Of a stretch of DNA of 42,772 nucleotides, positions 8,546 to 17,495 are shown piece after piece (position 1 is the stretch's first letter; every line of letters begins with the position of its first letter). The position numbers were made by a program, and so were the translations under genes. Below the pieces are notes generated by a model. The model saw nothing but the letters and a program-made list of their open reading frames with translations. It searched no databases and was not told where the DNA came from. Location: NCBI GenBank assembly GCA_025454475.1, contig JALOOJ010000025.1, positions 1 through 42,772 of the forward strand. Reading direction: 5' to 3'. The stretch comes from Anaerolineae bacterium (GTDB lineage: Bacteria > Chloroflexota > Anaerolineae > B4-G1 > SLSP01).

Positions 8546-11320
8546 ATGTGGACCCAGGGCAAGGCCGGTGTAGAGAAGGGGCAGGCGTTGGGTTCTCAGA
8601 CAACCGCGCGTCACCAGGCCGACGGGTGTCAAGCGCGAGGGAACGCACCGGCGCAGGGCACGTACCTGGGGGTTCTGCTGCTTTCCGCGGCGACGCTGAT
8701 GTTCGAGATCGCGCTGACGCGTCTGTTCTCCGTGGCGCAGTTCTACCACTTTGCATTCATGGTTGTCAGCCTCGCCATGCTTGGGTTTGGGGCCAGCGGC
8801 ACGTGGCTGGCGCTCCGGGCACCGGTAGGCGGTTCAGTAGCGGATTCCGCTGCTCCAGGTGTTACCCGGGTGGCGCAAGGAGCCGGGGGGCACGCAGCGG
8901 GGTTGGCGCTCGGGTGTGGCCTAACGGCGGTCGGGGCCTATCTCATCGTCAACTGGGTCCCGTTTGACTCGTACAGCATCGCCTGGGACTGGCGTCAGGC
9001 GCTGCTGTTGAGTGTGCAGTACCTGGTGCTGTCATTCCCCTTTTTCCTTAGCGGCTCCGTTCTGAGCCTGCTCCTCGCTCGCCACTTGGCTTCAGTTGGC
9101 CCCATCTATGCCGTCAACCTTGCAGGATCAGCAGTAGGCTGTGTCCTGGCACTACTGCTGCCCGCGCTCGTGGGCGCCGAGGGCGTTGTCTGGCTGAGCG
9201 GAATGCTGAGCGGGTGCGCGGCGCTGCTGCTCGTAAGTGGAGCTGGGCCACCTACGAAGGATGACCTCGCCTGCGACAGGGCAAGACACAGCACCTGGTC
9301 GCACCCCATCGTTGCACTATCGCTGCCGTTCGTGCTGTGCTGTGCCGTAGTGGCCATTGTTTCCCCGGCAGAGCTCGCGCTGAGGCTGTCGCCGTATAAG
9401 GGGTTGAGCTACGCACTCCAGGTACCTGGATCGGTGTTGCTTTCCACTGACTGGAATGGTTACTCACGGGTGGACCTTGTGGCGAGCTCGGCTATTCGCT
9501 CGCTGCCGGGCCTTAGCTACCGTTACCCAGGTTCGCCTCCATCACAGCTCGGCGTCTTTGTTGACGGCGACGACATGAGCCCTGTTGTACAGGCGGCGCC
9601 TGGTGCTGCCAGTGGTAGCGATGGTGTGGGGGACTCTGGCGCGCCACCAGGTTTCGCCGGCTACCTGCCCTCTGCGGTGGCCTATGCGCTTAGGCCTGAG
9701 GCGCGGAGTCTCGTTATTGCGCCCGGCGGAGGCCTGGAGGTGTGGGTTGCACTGAACCAGGGAGCGCGACACGTGACCGTCGCAGAGCCAAACTCTCTGA
9801 TCGTGGAGGCTGTGGGATCGCTCTATGAAGATGACTCAGATGCGGACGGTCTGCTGCCGCTGCCGGACGTGGCTGCGGAACGCCGGGTGACGGTATTCCT
9901 GGATGATCCGCGCAGCTATGTGCGGCGGGCCGTATTGAGCCGGCAAACGCAGGCTTTGGGGCATCCGACTGGCGCGCCCTACGACATCGTGGTGCTGGCG
10001 CTGACAGCGCCTTTCCGGCCGATCCGCTCCGGGGCCTACAGCCTTGGCGAGGACTACCGCTACACGACTGAGGCGTTCGTCGACTATCTTTCCGTGCTCA
10101 ACTCTGATGGGCTGTTGGTTGTTTCGCGGTGGGTACAGGCGCCACCGAGTGAGTCGCTCCGCGTCTTTGCCCTGGCTGTGGAAGCGATCGAGCGACTTGG
10201 CGGCAATGCGCAGGAGCGGATCGTGGCGTTCCGGGGCTACGCGATGATGACGCTTCTCGTCAGCCCAACGCCCTTCTCGGCTGTGGACCTGGCGAGCTTC
10301 CGCCGCTTCGCCGCCGATCGTGCCTTCGATATGGTCTATGCACCCGACATCCGTGCCTCGGAGGTGAACCGCTACAATGTGCTGCCGTCGCCGATCTACT
10401 ATGACGCTTTCCGCGAGCTGATCGAGGCGGTCGACCGTGAGGCGTGGTATGCTGCATACCCGTTTGATGTGCGCCCCCCAACCGACGACCACCCGTTCTT
10501 CGGTCACTACTTCAAGTGGTCGCAGACTGGGCAGATCGTCGCGGAGCTAGGCAAGACCTGGCAGCCATTCGGGGGCGCGGGCTATTTCGTGCTCGTTGCA
10601 TTACTGATGCTGGCGGTCGCCGCGGCCACATTGCTGATCGCATTGCCCATGGCCATCGCGCGCCGGGCGCGCGTCGAGCCAGACGCTTCGATATCCCGGC
10701 GGTTACACCGCAGGCGCGATCGCATCGGGACACGGCAGATGGCCTGCGACCAGCTGTTCTTCGGGTTGCTCGGGGTCGGCTTCTTGTTCGTTGAGATACC
10801 CCTGATGCAGCGCGCAATCCTGTTCCTTGGGCATCCGGCGTACGCCGTTACGGTCGTGCTTTTCGCCCTGCTTCTGTTCTCCGGCATAGGTAGCCACCGC
10901 TCGGGGAGGATGGCGCTGCCTCTGGAGTTGGCCATAGGGGTTCTCGTGGGGTTGGTGTTGGTGACTGCTGCGCTGCTGCCTGCGGTATGCACGGCGCTGC
11001 TATGGCTGCCGTGGTCGGGGCGTGCCGCCGCGACAGTGCTCCTTCTCGGTCCGGTGGGGTTCTTTATGGGAATCCCGTTTCCCGAAGGACTCCGCGCACT
11101 TGAGCGGGGAGCGATCGGAGGTACATCCAGACAGTTCGCTCAGGGCGCCGTTGCCAGTGCGTGGGCTGCCAACGGCGCGCTATCGGTGGTCGCCTCAATC
11201 CTGTCGGCGCTTCTGGCGCTCTCGATCGGCTTCAGTTGGGTGATGATCCTCGGCGCACTTAGCTACGCGGGGGCGGCGGTGATTGCGGCACGGCGGCGCC
11301 CGCACCAATACCGCGGATAG
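8546..11320 (+). CDS. Polytopic membrane protein with spermidine synthase-like domain
   Basis: A 924-residue protein in three parts. After about 38 soluble residues come several membrane helices (to about residue 260), opening with LLLSAATLMFEIALTRLFSV, a start shared by large bacterial spermidine-synthase-like membrane proteins. Residues about 300-640 form a class I methyltransferase/aminopropyltransferase-like domain, with APGGGLEVWVAL as the glycine-rich nucleotide loop, VAEPN for the acidic strand end and DDPRSYVRR further on. A second membrane block follows (about 680-915), with VGFLFVEIPLMQR. The function of this family is not settled; true spermidine synthesis is doubtful. The ATG at 8546 has only a weak ribosome site, so the start is uncertain. 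It converges on the isoaspartyl methyltransferase gene. Confidence 0.78.
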   Translation: MWTQGKAGVEKGQALGSQTTARHQADGCQARGNAPAQGTYLGVLLLSAATLMFEIALTRLFSVAQFYHFAFMVVSLAMLGFGASGTWLALRAPVGGSVADSAAPGVTRVAQGAGGHAAGLALGCGLTAVGAYLIVNWVPFDSYSIAWDWRQALLLSVQYLVLSFPFFLSGSVLSLLLARHLASVGPIYAVNLAGSAVGCVLALLLPALVGAEGVVWLSGMLSGCAALLLVSGAGPPTKDDLACDRARHSTWSHPIVALSLPFVLCCAVVAIVSPAELALRLSPYKGLSYALQVPGSVLLSTDWNGYSRVDLVASSAIRSLPGLSYRYPGSPPSQLGVFVDGDDMSPVVQAAPGAASGSDGVGDSGAPPGFAGYLPSAVAYALRPEARSLVIAPGGGLEVWVALNQGARHVTVAEPNSLIVEAVGSLYEDDSDADGLLPLPDVAAERRVTVFLDDPRSYVRRAVLSRQTQALGHPTGAPYDIVVLALTAPFRPIRSGAYSLGEDYRYTTEAFVDYLSVLNSDGLLVVSRWVQAPPSESLRVFALAVEAIERLGGNAQERIVAFRGYAMMTLLVSPTPFSAVDLASFRRFAADRAFDMVYAPDIRASEVNRYNVLPSPIYYDAFRELIEAVDREAWYAAYPFDVRPPTDDHPFFGHYFKWSQTGQIVAELGKTWQPFGGAGYFVLVALLMLAVAAATLLIALPMAIARRARVEPDASISRRLHRRRDRIGTRQMACDQLFFGLLGVGFLFVEIPLMQRAILFLGHPAYAVTVVLFALLLFSGIGSHRSGRMALPLELAIGVLVGLVLVTAALLPAVCTALLWLPWSGRAAATVLLLGPVGFFMGIPFPEGLRALERGAIGGTSRQFAQGAVASAWAANGALSVVASILSALLALSIGFSWVMILGALSYAGAAVIAARRRPHQYRG

Positions 11321-11359
11321 CCGGGCGGCCATCCTTCTGCTGCTGCGCGGAAGCCGGTC

Positions 11360-12253
11360 TCAAGGTCGCCCGATACCCGGGCCAGTGAAAGGGACGAAAA
11401 CGACGGCTCCCACGTTTTCGGCAACGAGCTCTCCGTCCTCCAACCTGAAGCGCCAAAGACTCTGGTAGCCCCCTGGCGGGCCAATGGGAATCACCAATCG
11501 CCCACCCTCGTTGATCTGCTGTACCAGTGGCTGCGGCACATGATCGGGAGCTGCTGTGACGATGATGGCGTCGAAAGGTGCGTGCTCTGCCCATCCATAG
11601 TAGCCGTCGCCCTCGAGGCATTCGACCTCACTGTAGCCGAGTTCCGTGAGCGTCTGTATGGCACGCTCCGCCAGCTCCGGGACGATTTCAATCGTGTAGA
11701 CCTCAATCCCTGGGAGCGATTCCCCCGACGATGGTCTCCGGAACGAAGGTTGCCGGCCCAGCTCGGCCAGCACAGCGGCCTGATATCCCGAGCCGGTGCC
11801 GATCTCCAGTACCTTCTCCCCAGGCTGCAGCGCCAGGAGTTCCGTCATCCAGGCGACGATGTAGGGCTGCGAGATCGTCTGCCCGTAGCCGATGGGCAGA
11901 GGATGATCCTCGTAGGCCTGATCGAGATAGGATGGGGGCACGAAGCGGTGCCGAGGCACCCGCCGCATCGCCTCTAGGATGTCCGCATCGGTGACGCCCC
12001 GTGCCCCAATCGTGCTCCGGACCATCTCAAGGCGCTCGTCGAGCCGCTCCTCCTCATCGATCTCCGGCTGTGCCTCGGTGGAATCCAGCTCTACCTCGGG
12101 CGTATGTGGAGGTAGCGGCGTCGTAGGGCTATCTGCGGGCGCCGCGTCAGAACCGGCGATCTGTGTTGGCGAGAGGGTCTCGCGGCATGCGCTGAGGAGC
12201 AGTCCAGCAAAGATAAGCCGACTCATGCTACGCTTCGGCCAGAGCTGATGCAT
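11360..12253 (-). CDS. Protein-L-isoaspartate O-methyltransferase-like protein with lipoprotein signal
   Basis: PCMT repairs isoaspartyl residues in aged proteins using S-adenosylmethionine. The domain (about residues 74-297) is intact: VPRHRFVPP, YEDHPLPIGYGQTISQP, the SAM loop VLEIGTGSGYQ (148-158), an insert after LAELG, then VTAAPDHVPQPL and LVIPIGP. I take the ATG at 12253 because GGAGG lies 6 bases upstream of it; the longer frame back to 12286 lacks this. With this start the N-terminus is a short basic region, a hydrophobic stretch and a lipobox Leu-Ser-Ala-Cys23, followed by a Thr/Pro/Glu-rich linker. The protein should thus be lipid-anchored outside the membrane, an odd place for a SAM-dependent enzyme. 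It is the last gene of the radA-ftsK strand run. Confidence 0.85.
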   Translation of the reverse strand: MHQLWPKRSMSRLIFAGLLLSACRETLSPTQIAGSDAAPADSPTTPLPPHTPEVELDSTEAQPEIDEEERLDERLEMVRSTIGARGVTDADILEAMRRVPRHRFVPPSYLDQAYEDHPLPIGYGQTISQPYIVAWMTELLALQPGEKVLEIGTGSGYQAAVLAELGRQPSFRRPSSGESLPGIEVYTIEIVPELAERAIQTLTELGYSEVECLEGDGYYGWAEHAPFDAIIVTAAPDHVPQPLVQQINEGGRLVIPIGPPGGYQSLWRFRLEDGELVAENVGAVVFVPFTGPGIGRP

Positions 12254-12302
12254 TTCGGTCCTCCGTGCGAGCTCTCGCGCCCACAACTATTGAGTATGAG
12301 CC

Positions 12303-12980
12303 TTAGGCACCGACCTCGGAGGTGACGAGAGATAGCACATCGCCAGTGGAGGCGACGACCTGATCGGCGCCGGCCCGCCATAACTCAGCTGCCTCGCCGA
12401 AGCCACACAACACGCCGATCGCCCAAGCGCCTGCACGACGCGCCGAGCGCATGTCTGCCGGTGTGTCCCCAACCATAACGCAGTCCGAAGGTGCGAGTCC
12501 CAGGGTCTTCGCGGCGTGTGCCACGGGTTGGGGATGAGGTTTCAGGCGTCTGGTGGTCTCCTGGGTCACGCAAAGCGCGAAGAGGGGACTGAGACCGTGT
12601 TGCCCCAGGAAGGCTTCGGCATCGGGGGCCGAGCGCGTGGATACCACTGCCAGATTGCCCTGACACGCGAGGTGCTCCAGCAAGAGCTCCACGCCAGTGA
12701 TAAGGCGAAATGTCGGCTTGATGCCCCGACTGAGTCGGCGCCGCAACGTGAAAGCGAGAGTGTCCATGCCGAGCACGTCGACAAGCGTCAACACGTGGTT
12801 AAGCGGTGATTCACTGATCATCACCAGCCGTCGTGCCAGGTCGTGCGCGGCGACGTGGCCTAGCAGGCGGAGGCGATGCGCTAACGCCTCTACGGCCTGG
12901 TCGTCGGTATCCATCAGCGTTCCATCCAGGTCGAAGAGCCACGCTCTGATCTTGGCATAGGGGATAGGTCTTGCGGCCAT
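12303..12980 (-). CDS. HAD-superfamily hydrolase (phosphoglycolate phosphatase-like)
   Basis: A 225-residue HAD phosphatase. Motif I is WLFDLDGTLMDTD near residue 14 (nucleophile Asp and acid/base Asp). A helical cap follows, motif II is VVSTR, the conserved Lys is in RRLKPHPQP, and motif III/IV is VMVGDTPADMRSARRAGA. This pattern fits the Gph/PpaX subgroup, which dephosphorylates small metabolites such as phosphoglycolate or pyrophosphate. It lies 21 bases after the small membrane protein gene and 49 bases before the isoaspartyl methyltransferase gene on the same strand. The ribosome site is poor; the ATG at 12980 is chosen because it places motif I at the usual distance from the N-terminus. 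Confidence 0.83.
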   Translation of the reverse strand: MAARPIPYAKIRAWLFDLDGTLMDTDDQAVEALAHRLRLLGHVAAHDLARRLVMISESPLNHVLTLVDVLGMDTLAFTLRRRLSRGIKPTFRLITGVELLLEHLACQGNLAVVSTRSAPDAEAFLGQHGLSPLFALCVTQETTRRLKPHPQPVAHAAKTLGLAPSDCVMVGDTPADMRSARRAGAWAIGVLCGFGEAAELWRAGADQVVASTGDVLSLVTSEVGA

Positions 12981-13001
12981 GTCTACTCTACTCTGTGTGG
13001 T

Positions 13002-13376
13002 TCACCAGAGGCTCGCGGCGATACTGGCGATGCCGACTAGCAGAGCCGCCAAGGCGAGGGCAAAGGTGACTGTCATGCCCTTCTCGCGCTTGCGGTGCTC
13101 ATCGCTCAACGCCGTCGACGTTGCATCGGCGTTGCCCTCTCCATTCCTCGATACCATCCGACCGGCCAGCGTGAGTCCGCGCCCCACATCGAAAACGATG
13201 GGCGCGGCGCTCGCCATCGCCAAGAGCATCGCCGACGCGCAGAGCGCATCAGACCATGCGCCGATCGAGGAATCCGGGCCAAGACTCACATAGATCAGGG
13301 CTAGACCCACGGTGATGGCCAAGGCGACACCAACGATCCGCCAGAAACGCCGTCGATCCTGCTGAGGTTGTTTCAT
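13002..13376 (-). CDS. Small membrane protein, unknown function
   Basis: A 124-residue hydrophobic protein I do not recognise. Three membrane segments are visible: about residues 12-32, 44-62 and 100-122. A charged loop (SDEHRKREKG) lies between the second and third. It lies 15 bases downstream of ftsK on the same strand and is likely co-transcribed. No clear Shine-Dalgarno sequence precedes the ATG, so translation may depend on ftsK. Confidence 0.6.
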   Translation of the reverse strand: MKQPQQDRRRFWRIVGVALAITVGLALIYVSLGPDSSIGAWSDALCASAMLLAMASAAPIVFDVGRGLTLAGRMVSRNGEGNADATSTALSDEHRKREKGMTVTFALALAALLVGIASIAASLW

Positions 13377-13391
13377 CGTGCGAGGCCGCTG

Positions 13392-15830
13392 CTAGAACGG
13401 GGCCGTGTCATCGGGTGCCGTCGGTTCCCCTACGTTGATGGACCGCAGCAGTTCTTCAGCTACTACCCGGTTCACCTTCCGTGATTGTCCCTGCATCTCG
13501 TCAGCGATGATCCCCATCTCCTCCAGCAGCTCCACCAATCTGGCGGCTCGGGTATAGCCAATGCGCAGTCGACGTTGGAGCAGTGAGGTGGAGGCCCGAT
13601 TCTCGGCGAGGAAGATCTCCACGCACGCAGGCAGGAGCTCATCCTCGAACTGGAATGTTGAGGACTTCGGCTCGTCGAAGGTCGGGAACAACTTGGGTTG
13701 CGTGGCTTCCGAAATGTTGAAGTCAACCTGTGGGAGTTGCTCGTCGCGTCGCAAGGTCGCGGGATCGACCGCCGTTTGCCAGTATCTGATCAGGGTATCG
13801 ATCTCCTGGTTCGAGACATGCGCGCCCTGCAAGCGCAGGGGTTGGCTGACGTCGGGCGGCGCGAAGAGCATATCGCCCCGCCCGAGCAGCCGCTCCGCTC
13901 CGGGCATGTCGAGGATGACGCGGGAGTCGACCGACGAGGCGACGGCAAATGCGATGCGTGCCGGGAAGTTGGCCTTGATCAGGCCGGTGACGACATCCAC
14001 GCTAGGTCGCTGTGTCGCGATGATCAGATGGATGCCTGTTGCGCGCGCCATCTGCGCAAGCCGGCAGATCACGCGCTCGGCCTCGTCGGGCGCTTGCATC
14101 ATGACATCGGCGAGCTCATCGATGAGGACGGTGATATAGGGAATCGGTGCGTCAGAAAGCGATCCGCCTGAAGTGGCTATCCGCTGGTTGTAGTCATCAA
14201 TGTTCCGCGCTCCCACGCTGGCAAATCGGCGATAGCGTGAGTCCATCTCCCGCGTGACCCAGCGGAGTGTAGGCACCACGCGATCCACGTCCATCACCAC
14301 AGGCGCGAGCAGGTGGGGAATGCCGTTGTACTGCGTCAGCTCGACGCGCTTTGGATCGACGAGGATCATGCGCAACGTGTCCGGCGAGTTCTGCAGGAGA
14401 AGCGCTGTGATGATGGAGTTGACGCAGACAGACTTCCCGGCCCCGGTGGCACCGGCGATGAGGAGGTGCGGCATCGCCCGGAGATCGGCAGCCACAGCCT
14501 GTCCCGACACATCCTGTCCCAGACCCAGTCGGAGCCTTCCCTTGAGTTGCGAGAAGCTGTCCGAGTCCATAACGTCGCGGAGCGCTACAATTGCTGCCTC
14601 TTCGTTGGGCACCTCAATGCCGACCAGGTTCTTGCCTGGGATTGGCGCCTGGATCCGTATGCTCCTGGCTGAGAGCGCCAAGGCCAGGTCGTCGGCGAGG
14701 TTAGCGATCTTGCTGACCTTGACCTTGGTCGTCTTGCCTCCGCGACCGGGAATAAAGAGCGGCTCGGCTCCATACTGCGTTACGACGGGTCCCTGGTTGA
14801 TCTCGCTAACCCTTACCGGTGCAGCAAGGCTGACCAGAGTCTCCTCGATGATGCGGACCTGCTTGCGAATCAAATCCTCGCTGTAGTTTTGCTCACTGCC
14901 CTCTTTGAGGATTTCCGTCATCACGGGCAAGCGCCAGAGTTGGGTACCAACGGCCATAGGCGTGATGCTGATCTCGGATGACGGCAAGCCTCCGCTCGCC
15001 TGGGCCTGCATACCTGGTCCAACAGGCGTACCCGTTCCGACCGACGCACCGCTACCCTTCGATGTGCGCATAGGTTCGGGGCCTCCAAGTACCACTGGCC
15101 CGCGCGCAGCGCTGGCCCCATCGTTGCCCCCAAGCGCCATAGGGGAGGGGAGAAGCTCGCTAGGGAGTGGCTTCTGCGCGATATCGATGGCTGACTCATT
15201 GCCCACTCCCGCATTGAGTTGGTGGGAGCGCCACTCCGCGATCCGCCGAGTTACCTCAGCAGGTGATAGCTTGGCAACAAGAGCGATCACGGCGATCCAT
15301 CCGATGATCAGCGCGAAGATGACGCCCGCCGGCCCGAGCCAGTTTCGGCCCGTTCCCAGGAGCAGTGCGCCAAGCAGGCCGCCGCCGTACCCTGACTTCC
15401 CCAGGTTCTGGATGTTGACCTCGGGCCAGGAGAAGCTTGCCGCAACATGGAGCGTGGTCAGGACGACGAAGAACCCTAGGGTCGCGCCGATGATCTGCTC
15501 AGGCGCGGGTCTGGGCATCCGATCGCCAAAGTCTCGGAGCACCAACCAGAGGCCGATAGCGCCCAGAAAGAGCGGAACGACAAAACGTCCCCACCCAAAG
15601 GCCTGTTGTAGTAGCGCAATCCACCAACGTGTAAGAACGCCCTGCTGTGCCGATACCATGCTGAGAATGGTCAGCGCTGCCAGAACTGCCAGGATCCAGC
15701 CCAGGATATCGAGCTTCTGATCGTGACTAAGGCGCTGCCAGAGGGTAGGCTGCGGCTTGCGTCTTCCAGTGGTCCGCCTGCTGCTGGTCGCGCGTTTGCG
15801 AGGGGCTGAGGACGAACTTCGCTTGGTCAT
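13392..15830 (-). CDS. ftsK: DNA translocase FtsK/SpoIIIE
   Basis: An 812-residue FtsK/SpoIIIE translocase, which pumps chromosomal DNA at the division septum. A basic N-terminus precedes four membrane helices (about 43-61, 82-98, 112-132, 165-187), then a short Gly/Ser-rich linker (about 205-290). The motor follows: Walker A GATGAGKS (460-467) and Walker B VLIDELAD (about 568-575). The C-terminal gamma winged helix (about 740-800, with LLQRRLRIGYTRAARLVELLEEMGII) is the part that reads DNA orientation sequences in known homologues. The length is normal for SpoIIIE-type proteins. Its ATG overlaps the radA stop as ATGA, implying translational coupling. Confidence 0.97.
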   Translation of the reverse strand: MTKRSSSSAPRKRATSSRRTTGRRKPQPTLWQRLSHDQKLDILGWILAVLAALTILSMVSAQQGVLTRWWIALLQQAFGWGRFVVPLFLGAIGLWLVLRDFGDRMPRPAPEQIIGATLGFFVVLTTLHVAASFSWPEVNIQNLGKSGYGGGLLGALLLGTGRNWLGPAGVIFALIIGWIAVIALVAKLSPAEVTRRIAEWRSHQLNAGVGNESAIDIAQKPLPSELLPSPMALGGNDGASAARGPVVLGGPEPMRTSKGSGASVGTGTPVGPGMQAQASGGLPSSEISITPMAVGTQLWRLPVMTEILKEGSEQNYSEDLIRKQVRIIEETLVSLAAPVRVSEINQGPVVTQYGAEPLFIPGRGGKTTKVKVSKIANLADDLALALSARSIRIQAPIPGKNLVGIEVPNEEAAIVALRDVMDSDSFSQLKGRLRLGLGQDVSGQAVAADLRAMPHLLIAGATGAGKSVCVNSIITALLLQNSPDTLRMILVDPKRVELTQYNGIPHLLAPVVMDVDRVVPTLRWVTREMDSRYRRFASVGARNIDDYNQRIATSGGSLSDAPIPYITVLIDELADVMMQAPDEAERVICRLAQMARATGIHLIIATQRPSVDVVTGLIKANFPARIAFAVASSVDSRVILDMPGAERLLGRGDMLFAPPDVSQPLRLQGAHVSNQEIDTLIRYWQTAVDPATLRRDEQLPQVDFNISEATQPKLFPTFDEPKSSTFQFEDELLPACVEIFLAENRASTSLLQRRLRIGYTRAARLVELLEEMGIIADEMQGQSRKVNRVVAEELLRSINVGEPTAPDDTAPF

Positions 15831-17239
15831 GTGTCGGATTGACTCCCGCGCCCTTTCCCGCGTGGTCCCAGGGCAACGTCTATGGCTTCCCGAACCGAAC
15901 GAACCGGGACGGTCTCGAGATCCTTGGGCGGGGCAAACGGTGTACGCCCCAACCTTCGAGGGATGATGGCCTTGCGGAATCCGAGCCGCGCCGCTTCGTT
16001 CAGCCGCGGCTCCAACTGACCTACCGAGCGCACCTCGCCTGATAGACCGACCTCACCGACCAGGGCCATATCGGCTGGTACAGGTTGGTCCCAGAGGCTG
16101 GAGGTGAGGGCAATGACGACGGCAAGATCGGCACCGGGTTCCTCGACCTGCAGCCCACCGACGACATTGGCAAAGATATCCTGCTCTCCAAGGTTCAGCC
16201 CAACGCGCCGCGTCAGCACCGCGATGGTCAGCAGTAGCCGGTTATAGTCCAGACCATTGGCTGTACGGCGCGGGTTGCCGAAGCTTGTGGGACTCGCCAG
16301 AGCCTGCACCTCCACGAGAAGCGGCCGCGTGCCCTCGATTGTGATAGCAACGGCTGACCCAGGGACGTTGACCATCCGTTCCGCCAGGAAGGCCTCCGAT
16401 GGGTTCAGCACCTCGATCATGCCTTTGGCCTGCATCTCGAAGACGCCAACCTCTGACGTCGCCCCGAATCGGTTCTTTACGCTGCGCAGCAGGCGATACG
16501 CGTGGAAAGGGTCTCCTTCGAGGTAAAGCACGGTATCGACAATGTGCTCCAGCACCTTGGGACCCGCGATAGCACCTTCCTTGGTCACATGACCCACGAG
16601 GAAAACGGGCACGCCGCGCAGCTTCGCCCAGCGCTGGAAGCGGCTGGCGGTCTCGCGTACCTGGCTGACGTTGCCGGAGGCTGACGTAAGGTCCTCGGTG
16701 TGCATAGTCTGAATCGAGTCGATGACCAGCGCACGTAGACGGGGCGCCATCGCGTCGGCCTGCGCCAGGATCGCCCCTACCTCAGTCTCGGACAGGAGAT
16801 GGAGGGGGTCACCGCCGATATCCAGACGATCGGCACGCATGCGGATCTGCTGCGGGGACTCCTCGCCAGACACGTAGAGTACGGGTAACGCCTCGGAGCC
16901 AAGCATCGCCGCGACTTGGAGCAGGAGCGTGGACTTGCCAATGCCGGGCTCGCCACCGATGAGCACGATCGAGCCCGGGACAAGTCCGCCACCGAGCACG
17001 CGCGCGAACTCCCCCATAGCCACGGGGATGCGTGGGATTGCCCCGATCTCGACCTGACTGAGTGGCTGTGGGATGGATGCGCCAAAGGGTGAGGCCGTTG
17101 CTGTGCGGAAGTCTGGCTCCGGATCGAGCAACGTCTCGACGAGGCTGTCCCAGGCGCCGCAGTTTGGACACTTGCCCATCTGGCGAGCATAGCTCCAGTT
17201 GCACTGCTGGCAGACCCAACGCGTCTCTTGTCTTGGCAT
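15827..17239 (-). CDS. radA: DNA repair protein RadA (Sms)
   Basis: A 470-residue RadA, a RecA-like ATPase that acts on branched recombination intermediates. N-terminal zinc finger: Cys10, Cys13, Cys24, Cys27. Walker A GGEPGIGKST is at 95-104, the RadA-specific KNRFG motif at 255-259, and a C-terminal Lon-protease-like domain runs to the end. The start is set at the ATG at 17239, with AAGGGA a few bases upstream and the zinc finger beginning immediately, as in homologues; an upstream in-frame ATG would add 12 unlikely residues. It is the first gene of the minus-strand run leading into ftsK, with a candidate promoter just upstream. Confidence 0.97.
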   Translation of the reverse strand: MPRQETRWVCQQCNWSYARQMGKCPNCGAWDSLVETLLDPEPDFRTATASPFGASIPQPLSQVEIGAIPRIPVAMGEFARVLGGGLVPGSIVLIGGEPGIGKSTLLLQVAAMLGSEALPVLYVSGEESPQQIRMRADRLDIGGDPLHLLSETEVGAILAQADAMAPRLRALVIDSIQTMHTEDLTSASGNVSQVRETASRFQRWAKLRGVPVFLVGHVTKEGAIAGPKVLEHIVDTVLYLEGDPFHAYRLLRSVKNRFGATSEVGVFEMQAKGMIEVLNPSEAFLAERMVNVPGSAVAITIEGTRPLLVEVQALASPTSFGNPRRTANGLDYNRLLLTIAVLTRRVGLNLGEQDIFANVVGGLQVEEPGADLAVVIALTSSLWDQPVPADMALVGEVGLSGEVRSVGQLEPRLNEAARLGFRKAIIPRRLGRTPFAPPKDLETVPVRSVREAIDVALGPRGKGRGSQSDT

Positions 17240-17256
17240 TTGATGTCCCTTCTCCC

Positions 17257-17285
17257 ATGATATCAGAACATACATTCTATCGCAA
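17257..17285 (-). promoter_or_regulatory. Candidate promoter of radA
   Basis: On the minus strand TTGCGA (17285-17280) and TATCAT (17262-17257) are 17 bases apart, and TG sits one base before the -10 box (extended -10). Transcription would start only about 10-15 bases before the radA ribosome site. Confidence 0.5.
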
Positions 17286-17409
17286 GGGAGATCGGACTCT
17301 TTCTACCCTAAAGTGCGCCAAAAGGCAAACGCCTGCGCCTGTGGTAGAATAGATGGGTGGGGAATCGGGACGGTAGCCGCGAGGCGGTCGAGCGTGAGCC
17401 GTATTTTGG

Positions 17410-17437
17410 TTGACAATTCCGCCGTCCTGGCTATAAT
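17410..17437 (+). promoter_or_regulatory. Consensus sigma70-type promoter of the rplU-rpmA-rpmE operon
   Basis: A perfect TTGACA (17410-17415) and a perfect TATAAT (17432-17437) are 16 bases apart. Both hexamers match the housekeeping consensus at all six positions, as expected for strong ribosomal protein expression. Start of transcription should be near 17444. Confidence 0.9.
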
Positions 17438-17446
17438 GCTTTGGCT

Positions 17447-17468
17447 GCCGACCCTGCGAGGGCTCGGC
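17447..17468 (+). promoter_or_regulatory. Hairpin in the rplU leader
   Basis: GCCGA-CCCT (17447-17455) pairs with AGGG-C-TCGGC (17459-17468) around a GCG loop, with a single bulged C. It begins within a few bases of the predicted transcription start and lies about 15 bases before the L21 ribosome site. It could be a ribosomal-protein autoregulatory leader, as known for L21 operons elsewhere, or simply stabilise the 5' end. Confidence 0.5.
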
Positions 17469-17495
17469 GCCTATTGTGTAATGGGGAGGAAAGAC

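Noticed and set aside
14905-15720. 271-residue open frame on the + strand opposite ftsK
   Set aside because: It is antisense to the well-supported membrane and linker part of FtsK; high GC content keeps opposite frames open and the translation has no recognisable motif.
17313-17495. Longer L21 reading that starts upstream
   Set aside because: It would run through the perfect promoter and leader; the GTG at 17496 gives the canonical L21 N-terminus and a well-placed ribosome site.
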